Below, in pieces: positions 56,598 to 64,000 of a DNA stretch of 64,000 nt. The stretch is from Planctomycetaceae bacterium (GTDB lineage Bacteria > Planctomycetota > Planctomycetia > Pirellulales > Lacipirellulaceae): contig PABB01000064.1 of assembly GCA_002702655.1 (NCBI GenBank), forward strand, positions 1-64,000, given 5' to 3'. Every line of letters begins with the position of its first letter. Within the stretch, counting starts at the first letter, position 1. The position numbers and the translations under genes were made by a program. The notes beneath the pieces are model-generated. The model ran no database searches and was not told the origin of the DNA. It was given only the letters and a program-made list of their open reading frames with translations.

Positions 56598-57941
56598 GTG
56601 AAATACGTGACTGCGGCTCCTCACTCCATTCTCGAACAAGCGGCTCTGGCGAGCGGCCTGCTGACCCAAGAGCAGATCGACCGCGCGTGGGATGAGGTGG
56701 TCTCCACGACCGCATCAGGCGATTTGTCGCTGGGCGACGTGACCGATCGCCTGCTGGCGGACCATTTGGTCGAGCTCGGGTTCCTGAATCGCTGGCAAGC
56801 CGAGCAACTGTTGCAGGGGCGGACCAAGTTCACGCTGGGGCCTTACCGGATCCTCGACGCCATCGGCCGCGGCGGCATGGGCTACGTATTCAAGGGCGAG
56901 CACCAACTGCTAGGTCGCATCGAGGCGATCAAGGTGCTGCCGCGCACGCAGATGACGCCTGCCTCGATCGCGAGCTTCTGTCGCGAAATCCGCGCCCAGG
57001 CGCAACTCGATCATCCCAATTTGATCCGCCTGTCGTTTGCCGACCGCGACGGGGACACTTACTTTCTCGTGTCGGAGTTCGTGCCCGGCAGCGACCTGCG
57101 GCGGCTGGTGCGCCGCTACGGTCCGCTCTCCGACTGCCAGGCCGCGTGGGTCGTCTCTCAGGCAGCCGAGGCGTTGGCGTACGTCCACGAGCGCGGACTC
57201 GTGCATCGTGACGTAAAGCCGGGCAATCTCATGATCACGCCCGCGGGGCAGACCAAACTGGCCGATCTGGGGTTGGCGGCGTTTGCCGACGAGTCGCTGC
57301 AGCCCGAGTTTCACGGCCAGAAGAAGCACATCGTCGGCACGCCCGACTTCCTGGCCCCCGAGACCGTCATCAATCCCGGCGCCGTGCGGCCGATCAGCGA
57401 TATCTACTCCCTGGGCTGCACGTTGTACTACGCGCTGACGGGCAAGGTCCCGTTTCCCGGGGGGCGCACCTCCGACAAGATCCGTCGGCACGTCGAGCGG
57501 CAGCCCCTGCCCATCCGACGCTTCAACACCGAGGCCGCTGAGGGACTGCTTGAGTTGGTCGCCGACATGACTCGCAAACTCCCCGACGAACGGGTCAAAT
57601 GCGCGGCCGCCGTGGTGGAACGCCTGCGGCCGTGGGCCGAGCGGCTCACCGAATCGGAACTGGATCAACTGGGGCAACGGGCCGAGGAGGCCAACGACGG
57701 CAGTCCGCCTGGCGGCGGCTTGGCAGACACGCTGCCCGCTGACGAGGGCGACATCGACACGGCCCGCGACAGCCAGAGTGCGAGCGGCGCCGTCGCAGCG
57801 TCCCAGGCCAGTTCAATCGAAGAATCAACGGTGGAGCCGGCGCCGCACCACCTGCGGCCGCCGAGTCGAGCGATGTGGTGGCTGGTCGTCGTTCTGGCCG
57901 CTGCCGCGGGCGCCGCGCTGGCCATGCTGTGGCGCAAGTAG
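56598..57941 (+). CDS. Membrane-anchored Ser/Thr protein kinase
   Basis: This 447-residue protein has a GTG start (MKYVTAAPHS). The N-terminal module (1-80) ends RWQAEQLLQGRTKFTLGPY, a piece typical of planctomycete kinases. The kinase domain (83-350) has the Gly loop IGRGGMGYVFKG, Lys112, HRDVKPGN (203-210), DLG in place of DFG (223-225) and GTPDFLAPE. A disordered acidic linker (360-420) leads to a C-terminal membrane helix (about 425-443), so the kinase is cytoplasmic. Its substrates are unknown. A TACACT sequence at 56553-56558 may be its -10 element. Confidence 0.93.
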   Translation: MKYVTAAPHSILEQAALASGLLTQEQIDRAWDEVVSTTASGDLSLGDVTDRLLADHLVELGFLNRWQAEQLLQGRTKFTLGPYRILDAIGRGGMGYVFKGEHQLLGRIEAIKVLPRTQMTPASIASFCREIRAQAQLDHPNLIRLSFADRDGDTYFLVSEFVPGSDLRRLVRRYGPLSDCQAAWVVSQAAEALAYVHERGLVHRDVKPGNLMITPAGQTKLADLGLAAFADESLQPEFHGQKKHIVGTPDFLAPETVINPGAVRPISDIYSLGCTLYYALTGKVPFPGGRTSDKIRRHVERQPLPIRRFNTEAAEGLLELVADMTRKLPDERVKCAAAVVERLRPWAERLTESELDQLGQRAEEANDGSPPGGGLADTLPADEGDIDTARDSQSASGAVAASQASSIEESTVEPAPHHLRPPSRAMWWLVVVLAAAAGAALAMLWRK

Positions 57942-57947
57942 GGCGGA

Positions 57948-57971
57948 TGACCGCGCCGATCGGCGCGGTCA
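57948..57971. terminator. Perfect palindrome between convergent genes (bidirectional terminator candidate)
   Basis: The 24-bp sequence is its own reverse complement, centred on CGATCG, with arms beginning TGACCGCGCCG. It overlaps the stop codon of the minus-strand gene (57969-57971) and starts 7 nt after the kinase stop. It has no T-tract on either side, so it may only weaken read-through or protect the 3' ends. Confidence 0.45.
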
Positions 57972-59405
57972 ATTGGTCGCGGAATTGCGCGCTTGATTGA
58001 TTTGGGCCTGCAGATCGTTGATCGGTTTGGGGCTGAGAAATTTCGCCAGCAGCGAGCGCGTGTCGTCGAACATCGTCGAGATGCGCTTCTGCACCGAAGC
58101 GTCCGCCGACGAGTTGCCCCGCTCGGCCAGCGAAATCTGGCGGCTGAATTGGGCAACGCCGGGCAGTTTGCCCAACTCGGACATGAGCTGCTGAGCGTCT
58201 TTCAGCCGGTCCGTTTCCAGGTAATTCCTGGCGCGACCGATCAGGATCGCCCGCCGAGCGACCAGGTCGATGAGGTCTTCGCGCACGGTGCGCAACTCAG
58301 CTTGAGCGCGCAACCGCGCCGCGTCGTCGGCGATCGGCGCCTCGAGCCGCTGCTCGGCGCCGGGGGCGACGGGGATTTTGGCCAGAAGTTGGCCGTCGCT
58401 TCGCAGAAACAGCGTGGCGATCGCCTCCGCAGATCTGGGAATCTCGATTTCGCCGTGACGGTCCGTCACGCCGACCAATTCGGTGCCGCCGTCGCTGGTC
58501 TTGCGAAACACTTCGTATCCCGCCAAACCGATGCTCTTGTCCTCACGGGCGTAGAAACGCACGATCGTCGCCGCGTCCCGCGGCGACAAACCGACGGCCA
58601 ACTGCTCGACCTGGCCGCGACGCCGCGCTCGAAACGGCCGTCGCACGCCGGTATGTACGTCGGCCAGCCAGTGATCGCCCTGTGGTTCCGTGGCCGAGAG
58701 ATACGTCCACGGTAGAGGGACAACGCCGTTTTCAAGCAGTTCGCCCGAACGATCGGACCGCCGCAGGATCGGCAGCAGCGGCATGCCCGAGCTGAAGAAC
58801 GGCGACCGGCCACCTCGTAGCGGCAGGTCGTGCCCGCGGGGAAGCAACTCGACCCGCTCGTCGTTGCCTTCAATCACGCGGACTTCCGCCAGGGGCGAAA
58901 AACTGGCGAACAGCGCCTGAAAGCATGCCTCCTCGAGTCGACGCCGCTGTTGCACCGTGGTCGTCGCCACGGGATTCCAACGGCGCAGGTACGAATCGAA
59001 TTCGCGGGTCCGGATCTGCCAGCCCTGCGGCGTCGCGGCGACCGCCAGCAGCAACAGCTTGTCGCTCTGGCGGATTTCGGCCGGCGTGTCCTCCCACGGC
59101 GTCGCCGGCAGCGAGCGCAACAGGTCGGCACGGCGCACTCCCGCAGTGACGGTCAGGTTCGTCTTCCACAGCGGGCCGACTGCGGCATCAATTCGCCGGA
59201 GCAAGGCTGACGCAAGTCGCTCGGCGAAGTCGGTTTCCGGACGCAGACGCGCGTCGACCGCCAACTCGATTTGCACCTGGTAGGCCGTCTCGCCCCAATA
59301 CTTCTGTTCGACCGCGTGCGCACTTCTTGACGCGAAGATCACAGCGACTGCCAGGATCGCGCGGGCCGGCAACCTCTTCGGGCCGTACTTTGCCAGGCTG
59401 GTCAT
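57969..59405 (-). CDS. Secreted protein of unknown function, third gene of operon
   Basis: This 478-residue protein has a signal peptide (1-31, ending SRSAHAVE). The first half (35-200) is mixed alpha/beta, the middle (240-390) is beta-rich with EVFRKTSDGGTELVGVTDRHGEIEIP, which looks like an Ig/carboxypeptidase-regulatory-like module, and the end (400-478) is helical. No family is recognised. Its ATG overlaps the stop of the TPR/substrate-binding gene (ATGA), which shows tight coupling, so it probably works with that protein in the periplasm. It is convergent with the kinase gene. Confidence 0.78.
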   Translation of the reverse strand: MTSLAKYGPKRLPARAILAVAVIFASRSAHAVEQKYWGETAYQVQIELAVDARLRPETDFAERLASALLRRIDAAVGPLWKTNLTVTAGVRRADLLRSLPATPWEDTPAEIRQSDKLLLLAVAATPQGWQIRTREFDSYLRRWNPVATTTVQQRRRLEEACFQALFASFSPLAEVRVIEGNDERVELLPRGHDLPLRGGRSPFFSSGMPLLPILRRSDRSGELLENGVVPLPWTYLSATEPQGDHWLADVHTGVRRPFRARRRGQVEQLAVGLSPRDAATIVRFYAREDKSIGLAGYEVFRKTSDGGTELVGVTDRHGEIEIPRSAEAIATLFLRSDGQLLAKIPVAPGAEQRLEAPIADDAARLRAQAELRTVREDLIDLVARRAILIGRARNYLETDRLKDAQQLMSELGKLPGVAQFSRQISLAERGNSSADASVQKRISTMFDDTRSLLAKFLSPKPINDLQAQINQARNSATN

Positions 59406-61951
59406 CGGCTGCCCTCCGTGAAGGTCTTTTCCCACTGGGGCAGGTTCTGGTACAGCGTGACTGGTTCGTCGCCAACGTTGTTCATCCACGTGCGGCAGGC
59501 GTAGTAGTTGACCGTTTGCCACAGCGGAATGACCGGCAGGTCGTAGTGAGCGATCGAGTGCAGTTGTTTGGCGCGGGCGATCACTTGCGACCAGTTCTCA
59601 GCCTGTTCCACTTCGTCCAGGGCGAGATTCATGTAGGCGGACGACCGGCCGGCCATGCCGCGGGGACCCAGCAAACGGCGGGCGTCGACAATCGGTTCCC
59701 ACACGGCCAGTTCCAGGTACATGAGATCCCACTGGGCTTCGTCGCCGCCGGCGCGGACGTCCTCGGCCGTCAACTCGACCAGGTTCACTGGAATGCCGAC
59801 GCCGTCGAGCTGAGTCTTGATGGTCTGGCAAGCCAGCCGCGCGACGGGATCCGCGGCGTGAGCCAATCGCAACGCGGGCGGCGGGACTTCTTCCGGCTCG
59901 CCGTCCGCGCCGCCGTCGCTTTCCTCTTCGTCGTTGGGGCTCGCGGGTTCGGCGGGGCTTTCCGCTGCGGCCGCGTCCGGTCCGTCGGCAGACGCGGCCT
60001 CCGCGGCGGCCTTCTCCCGCTTGGCGAGACTTGCCCGGGCCACCGTGGCCAGGACCGACGCCAGCCGCGGTTCGTAGGGACGCGGCTGCAGTTGCGGGCG
60101 GTAGGCGTAGCCGATCGGGTCGGTGGCGTTCTCGCCGGCGAGGAACGGGCCGCTCACGGGGCGGAAGCCAATCTGCGCGCGACCGCCCAGCAGCAGATCG
60201 TCGACGATCCCCGCGCGATCGATCCCGTAGCACAGCGCTCGTCGGAATTCGCGGAATTCAAGCAGCGGATTCGCGTAGTTGGGCAGCAGCACGTGCACGG
60301 TCGGCAGACGGTAGCGGACGACCCGGACGCCGGAGCTTTGGCTCAGGCGGTCCAATTGCCACGGCGGCACGCGATCGAGGACGTCGATCTGCCCGGCCAC
60401 CAGGGCGTTGATAGCGGATTCGTCGTCGTCAAACGCTTGCTCGACGACGAATCGCGGGCCGACGACTCCCGGAGGTCGCTCGTAGTTGGCCTCCTCGTCC
60501 GAACTATGCTGCTCGTCGCGCGTGAACCACAGCCCGGCGTCGGCCGGCGGGCCCATGGTGCGGACCGACGTTTGCAGGATCGCTGCGGGGCGAATGTGAG
60601 GGCGATGCCACTGGATGACGACCGAGTCGCCTTCGACGGCCACCGACCGGGCAAGCGATTGATAGACCTCGTCGAACGCGGAGCTCGCCGGATTGGCCAT
60701 TTCCACCAGCCGCCGCGCGACGGTCGCCGCAGTCATTCCCCGGTCCCGGGCCGCCGGGGTCGTCGTCAGCGTCGTGGCGAGCGTGACATCGTCGGACTCG
60801 ATGTCCGCCCAGCGCGACTCGTAATCGCCGCCCTCGGCGCCGAAATCGATCATTTCCACAAACCGCGGGTCGGTTAGCTGGCCCGTGCGAACCGCCGTCC
60901 ACTCCAGCGAATCGTCCGCTGCCGCCAGGGGGCGCAACTGCATGACGCCCACGCGGATTTCGGGAGCCGCGTCTTGAATCGCTTTCAGCAATTCCGCAGC
61001 CCCTTCGATTGTCGGGTACACGCCACGCGCTTGCTGCACCGCGGCGCGGGCTGCCGCGTATTGTTGATCTTGCAACGCTTGTTGGGCGGTGGCGAGCGCC
61101 GTCGCGGCGTCGCTGCGGAACTTCTCGCGCCACTTGCCGGTGACTCGCAACTGCGTGCGCGTGAATGACTGCTCCAGCGCATCGATGACCGAGCGGGCGC
61201 CGGCAAAATCTTCCTCTTCAAGCCGCTGAGTCACCAGCGCGTCGCCGATCGCATCGACGGCCTGCCCCAACCGACGGAAATCCGGGTTGCGATCGTGCAA
61301 CGCGAGCAGGCTCGCCAGGGCGTCCTCGTGCCGTCCGGCCTGAAAGGCGATCGACGCGTCTTGCCACAGGAAACCCTGTGCCGCCCGTTCCAGCCCCGGT
61401 AGTTCGGCGTAGTTGCGGAACAGGAACGTGAAATACTCGAACGCCCCGTCGAAGTCGCCTGCCGCGGCGAGCCGGTTCGCCTCGGCCAGCAGCATTTCCT
61501 CGAATAGCTCGACCTTCTCAATCGCCGACCACGACACTTCGTACGGCACCGAGGGTTGGCTGAGCCGGCGGACCGTGATGGCGCCGCTGGTCGGCAACGG
61601 ACGGAAATTGCGACGGTCGGGGATGTCCAGAATCTGAACGTCGATCACCGCGTTCTGATTGGCCGCATTGAGGATCAGCCGATCGAAGGGCAGCCGATGC
61701 AGCAGCTTGACCTCGTCCTGCTGGTCGGCCTTGTCCTGCGACGGCGGCGCGGCCTCGGCGGCCGCCTCTTCCTGCGCACCCGCCAGACTTGCCGCCGCCA
61801 GCGCGAGCAGCACGCCGCCGACGCCCTGCAACAGCAGGCGACCGTGGGCATGGCGAGGAGCGAACGGCGAGTGGGCGAGGTCGGTCAAAGCGGTGCGTTT
61901 GCGAAAGGGCGTTCGAGCGGAATCCAAGGCTGTGGGTGATGCGATTTCCAT
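59402..61951 (-). CDS. Secreted TPR-like domain fused to peptide/nickel-type solute-binding protein
   Basis: This 849-residue protein has a long basic n-region and a hydrophobic core at about 40-58 (signal peptide or anchor). Residues 145-325 look like TPR-type helical repeats (LAAAGDFDGAFEYFTFLFRNY and two further units). Residues 330-849 match the DppA/OppA family: AINALVAGQIDVLDRVPPW, then REFRRALCYGIDRAGIVDDLLLGG and a C-terminal DLPVIPLWQTVNYY. An acidic insertion of about 50 residues (around 637-690) interrupts the second lobe. There are no permease or ATPase genes beside it. The ATG at 61951 is 7 nt after the propeller stop. It may bind a peptide or act as a sensor/scaffold. Confidence 0.82.
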   Translation of the reverse strand: MEIASPTALDSARTPFRKRTALTDLAHSPFAPRHAHGRLLLQGVGGVLLALAAASLAGAQEEAAAEAAPPSQDKADQQDEVKLLHRLPFDRLILNAANQNAVIDVQILDIPDRRNFRPLPTSGAITVRRLSQPSVPYEVSWSAIEKVELFEEMLLAEANRLAAAGDFDGAFEYFTFLFRNYAELPGLERAAQGFLWQDASIAFQAGRHEDALASLLALHDRNPDFRRLGQAVDAIGDALVTQRLEEEDFAGARSVIDALEQSFTRTQLRVTGKWREKFRSDAATALATAQQALQDQQYAAARAAVQQARGVYPTIEGAAELLKAIQDAAPEIRVGVMQLRPLAAADDSLEWTAVRTGQLTDPRFVEMIDFGAEGGDYESRWADIESDDVTLATTLTTTPAARDRGMTAATVARRLVEMANPASSAFDEVYQSLARSVAVEGDSVVIQWHRPHIRPAAILQTSVRTMGPPADAGLWFTRDEQHSSDEEANYERPPGVVGPRFVVEQAFDDDESAINALVAGQIDVLDRVPPWQLDRLSQSSGVRVVRYRLPTVHVLLPNYANPLLEFREFRRALCYGIDRAGIVDDLLLGGRAQIGFRPVSGPFLAGENATDPIGYAYRPQLQPRPYEPRLASVLATVARASLAKREKAAAEAASADGPDAAAAESPAEPASPNDEEESDGGADGEPEEVPPPALRLAHAADPVARLACQTIKTQLDGVGIPVNLVELTAEDVRAGGDEAQWDLMYLELAVWEPIVDARRLLGPRGMAGRSSAYMNLALDEVEQAENWSQVIARAKQLHSIAHYDLPVIPLWQTVNYYACRTWMNNVGDEPVTLYQNLPQWEKTFTEGSR

Positions 61952-61958
61952 GACGCCG

Positions 61959-64000
61959 TCAGTGGGGCCGGTCGACGACGAGCAACGATCCGTCCGGCGC
62001 AGCGACAACCAGCCGGGGACCAAAGGGCGTCGGCCCGGCGACCGCCGGTTGTCCCAACTCGATGCGGGCCGCTTCGCTGCCGTCGGCCATGGAGATCTGG
62101 ACGCACGCCCCGGCCGGGTCCAAGACCCAGGCCGTTCCGTCCTCGGGAAGGGCCCCTGGAGCAAACGGCGCCGCCAACGGCTGCCGCCACGCGACACCGC
62201 CGCCGGGCTCGACGGCGACGAGTTCTTCGGTGTCGAGTCCCGCCAAAACGAGACCGCCGACGGGATACGGGCCCCAGGTAATGCGCCCGCCCAGCGCGAC
62301 CGGCTGACCGGCTCGCAGGTCAGGCAGTGCGTAGGTTGCCAGGTCGCCTTGGGCGTTGCCGGCCACGACGAATCCGTCGGTGGCGACCAGGGACGTTTCC
62401 AGCGGAGCCGTCCCCACGTCCGCCTCGGCCGAAAGCCGGAGTTGGCGGTCGGCGCCCTCGCCCGCGAGCTCGACGAGGTACACCTTGGTCTCCCCGTCGC
62501 TGATCGCAAAGGCCGGCGAATCGCCGGGCACGGCCGCCGGCGGCAGCCACGCCACCTCCTGCCCCGGGGTGAGCGTCGGTTGGAACGGCGCTGCTGCCTG
62601 GCCGCCGTCCTCGGCTGAATAGTAGAAGACCTGGCCGATCTTCGTCGGCGCCAAGAATCCGTTGGCCAACGCCACCGGCGGCGTGGCGAGCGGCGCTGGC
62701 GCCGTGACAAACGTGGCAGGTCCCCGCGGAGCCTGGGGGCGGAAATGCAGCATCGTCGGCGAGCCGACCGCCCCAGCCACCAGGCGACCCCCGCCCAGGT
62801 CGACGACGCGCGTCAGCGGCCGCGTGAGCGTTTCGCCCTCGGCGTGCGTCGAGTCGTTTTGGACGCGGGCGGCGAACGACTGCCGATCGAGCAGGTAACA
62901 CGCCCCCGTGGCCGAGACGGCGGTGATCCGCTGCCCCGCGGCGTCGACAGCCGGCGCACCGGCGGGCGTCGCGGCAATCACCGTTTGCCAGGCCGGCTCG
63001 CCCGTACGGAAATCGACCGCCCCGACAACCACTCCCCCCGTCCCGGGCTTGCGACGAACGTGGATCAGCAGGCGCTCTGTCTCGATAAGCGAATGATCGA
63101 AGATGTCGCCCTCGTACGATTCGGGCAGCGGTCGCAGCGGCAGACGGCCCCCGGTGGGCAGCACAGCCAGCTTCTGCAGCTGGTGGTCGGCAATCCATAG
63201 CGACGTTTCGCGGGTTTCTTCTCGCATCATGCCGAACGGGATTGTTTGCTCGCGATTGCTGGGCTCGCGCTGGGCCAACTCGGTCAGGGCCGTTTCGTCG
63301 TCGCCTGAGCCGACCTCGTAGACGCTCACTCCGCCCAGGGTGGTCAATGCCGCGAACCGGCGGCCGGCGTTCATCAACGGGCTGAGCACCAGCCCCCGCA
63401 GCCGTTGGCGCGTAATCTCTCGCTCCGCCACGCCCCGTTTGTCGAGGCCGATGATGTGCAGTTGGCTCGTCTCGACGCCCAAGTTCTCGGCGATCGCCAG
63501 CTTGTTCAGCACGACGAGCACGGGCGCCACAATGCTGCCGCGGGCATGCCCCAGATAGTGGACGCCCTGGCATGACCAGTCGTCCGTCGAGAGCGTATAC
63601 AAGTTGGAGTGGTCGCCCACGACATAGACGCGGTCGCCCCGAGAGCTGAACGTCGGCGGCGCGGCCACGGGTTGACCGAACTCGACGCGCCCCTGCATTT
63701 CGCCGGATTCGGCGTCGATGACAAACAAATGCCCCGACTCGCCGGCGACCAGCACATGCTCGTCGCGCACGGTCAGCGGCCCCGGCTGTTCGCCCAGCGG
63801 CTGTCGCCAGGCGAGATCGCCGGACTCCGTTTCGACGCAAATGATCTGCTGTCGGTCGGCGTCGACGGCGATCACGCGCGATCCGGTCGCCGCAACTTGC
63901 GCCGTATCGTGGCCGATGCCCAAACGCCGTCGCCACAGCAGTTCTCCGTCGACGAGCGAGATGCCGTACAGGTTGCCGTCGACGGCCACGGCCGTGGCGC
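61959..64000 (-). CDS. PQQ-binding-like beta-propeller protein, N-terminus cut by window end
   Basis: The frame enters from the right edge and ends at 61959, giving more than 680 residues. It contains repeated strand units of the propeller type: VDGNLYGISLVDGELLWRRR, VIAVDADRQQIICVETESGDLAWRQPL, VLVAGESGHLFVIDAESG and DFRTGEPAWQTVIA, and it ends with SLLVVDRPH. At least seven units are visible, possibly forming two propellers. It is the upstream gene of a three-gene operon, 7 nt before the TPR/binding-protein gene. The start and any signal peptide lie outside the window. Role: probably envelope scaffold or ligand binding. Confidence 0.85.
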   Translation of the reverse strand, partial: ATAVAVDGNLYGISLVDGELLWRRRLGIGHDTAQVAATGSRVIAVDADRQQIICVETESGDLAWRQPLGEQPGPLTVRDEHVLVAGESGHLFVIDAESGEMQGRVEFGQPVAAPPTFSSRGDRVYVVGDHSNLYTLSTDDWSCQGVHYLGHARGSIVAPVLVVLNKLAIAENLGVETSQLHIIGLDKRGVAEREITRQRLRGLVLSPLMNAGRRFAALTTLGGVSVYEVGSGDDETALTELAQREPSNREQTIPFGMMREETRETSLWIADHQLQKLAVLPTGGRLPLRPLPESYEGDIFDHSLIETERLLIHVRRKPGTGGVVVGAVDFRTGEPAWQTVIAATPAGAPAVDAAGQRITAVSATGACYLLDRQSFAARVQNDSTHAEGETLTRPLTRVVDLGGGRLVAGAVGSPTMLHFRPQAPRGPATFVTAPAPLATPPVALANGFLAPTKIGQVFYYSAEDGGQAAAPFQPTLTPGQEVAWLPPAAVPGDSPAFAISDGETKVYLVELAGEGADRQLRLSAEADVGTAPLETSLVATDGFVVAGNAQGDLATYALPDLRAGQPVALGGRITWGPYPVGGLVLAGLDTEELVAVEPGGGVAWRQPLAAPFAPGALPEDGTAWVLDPAGACVQISMADGSEAARIELGQPAVAGPTPFGPRLVVAAPDGSLLVVDRPH

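Overview
The window is GC-rich, densely coded bacterial chromosome. Several protein types point to the Planctomycetes, probably the Pirellulales group: a BBP2-type porin, a Ser/Thr kinase with the planctomycete N-terminal module, a small secreted protein with a repeated I-x-NPYF motif, a SecA paralogue, large secreted proteins without close relatives, and an ABC permease fused to a CPBP protease. No rRNA, tRNA, CRISPR array, integrase or transposase was seen. Because of the base composition, long open frames also exist on the wrong strand of most genes; these were left out.

Layout. 1-5.3 kb: a partial cysteine-rich porin, a GAF-sigma54 activator, fabI and a secreted zinc-protease-like protein. 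5.3-7.6 kb: a phospholipid-type operon (PlsC-like acyltransferase, CdsA-like protein, alpha/beta hydrolase). 7.7-17 kb: an exopolysaccharide locus read outward from a 313-bp divergent intergenic region. Its minus arm has a GNAT/CelD-like transferase, polysaccharide deacetylase, flippase and GT4 glycosyltransferase. Its plus arm has a Wzz/GumC-like protein, an O-antigen ligase/polymerase and a WecG/TagA glycosyltransferase. A sulfatase-fold protein without the usual nucleophile and a 1150-residue secreted glycosidase-like protein follow. 21.8-24.1 kb: a tRNA-modification pair (queG, dus). A REPIN-like double hairpin lies beside it.

24.4-37.4 kb: a small secreted protein with a strong terminator, a proline-rich lipoprotein, a SecA-like ATPase lacking the C-terminal translocation domains, a SulP transporter fused to carbonic anhydrase, a YdeP/FdhF-type molybdoenzyme, two exported proteins (one a beta-propeller), aroA and a zinc-ribbon protein with a good promoter. 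37.9-48.4 kb: two ABC export systems flank the futalosine menaquinone genes mqnA-mqnC. An amidohydrolase that may be the aminodeoxyfutalosine deaminase follows. 48.4-57.9 kb: two planctomycete hypotheticals, a hemolysin III-family membrane protein, transketolase, an atypical Gfo/Idh/MocA oxidoreductase, Maf, an RluA-type pseudouridine synthase and a membrane-anchored kinase. 58-64 kb: a tightly coupled minus-strand operon of a beta-propeller protein (cut by the window end), a TPR plus peptide-binding-protein fusion, and a secreted protein of unknown function.

The most interesting candidates are the 58-64 kb operon with its orphan solute-binding fusion, the truncated SecA, the exopolysaccharide locus with its pseudo-sulfatase, the degenerate CdsA in its lipid operon, and the REPIN-like element. 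Function calls rest on motifs and remembered family features, not on searches.
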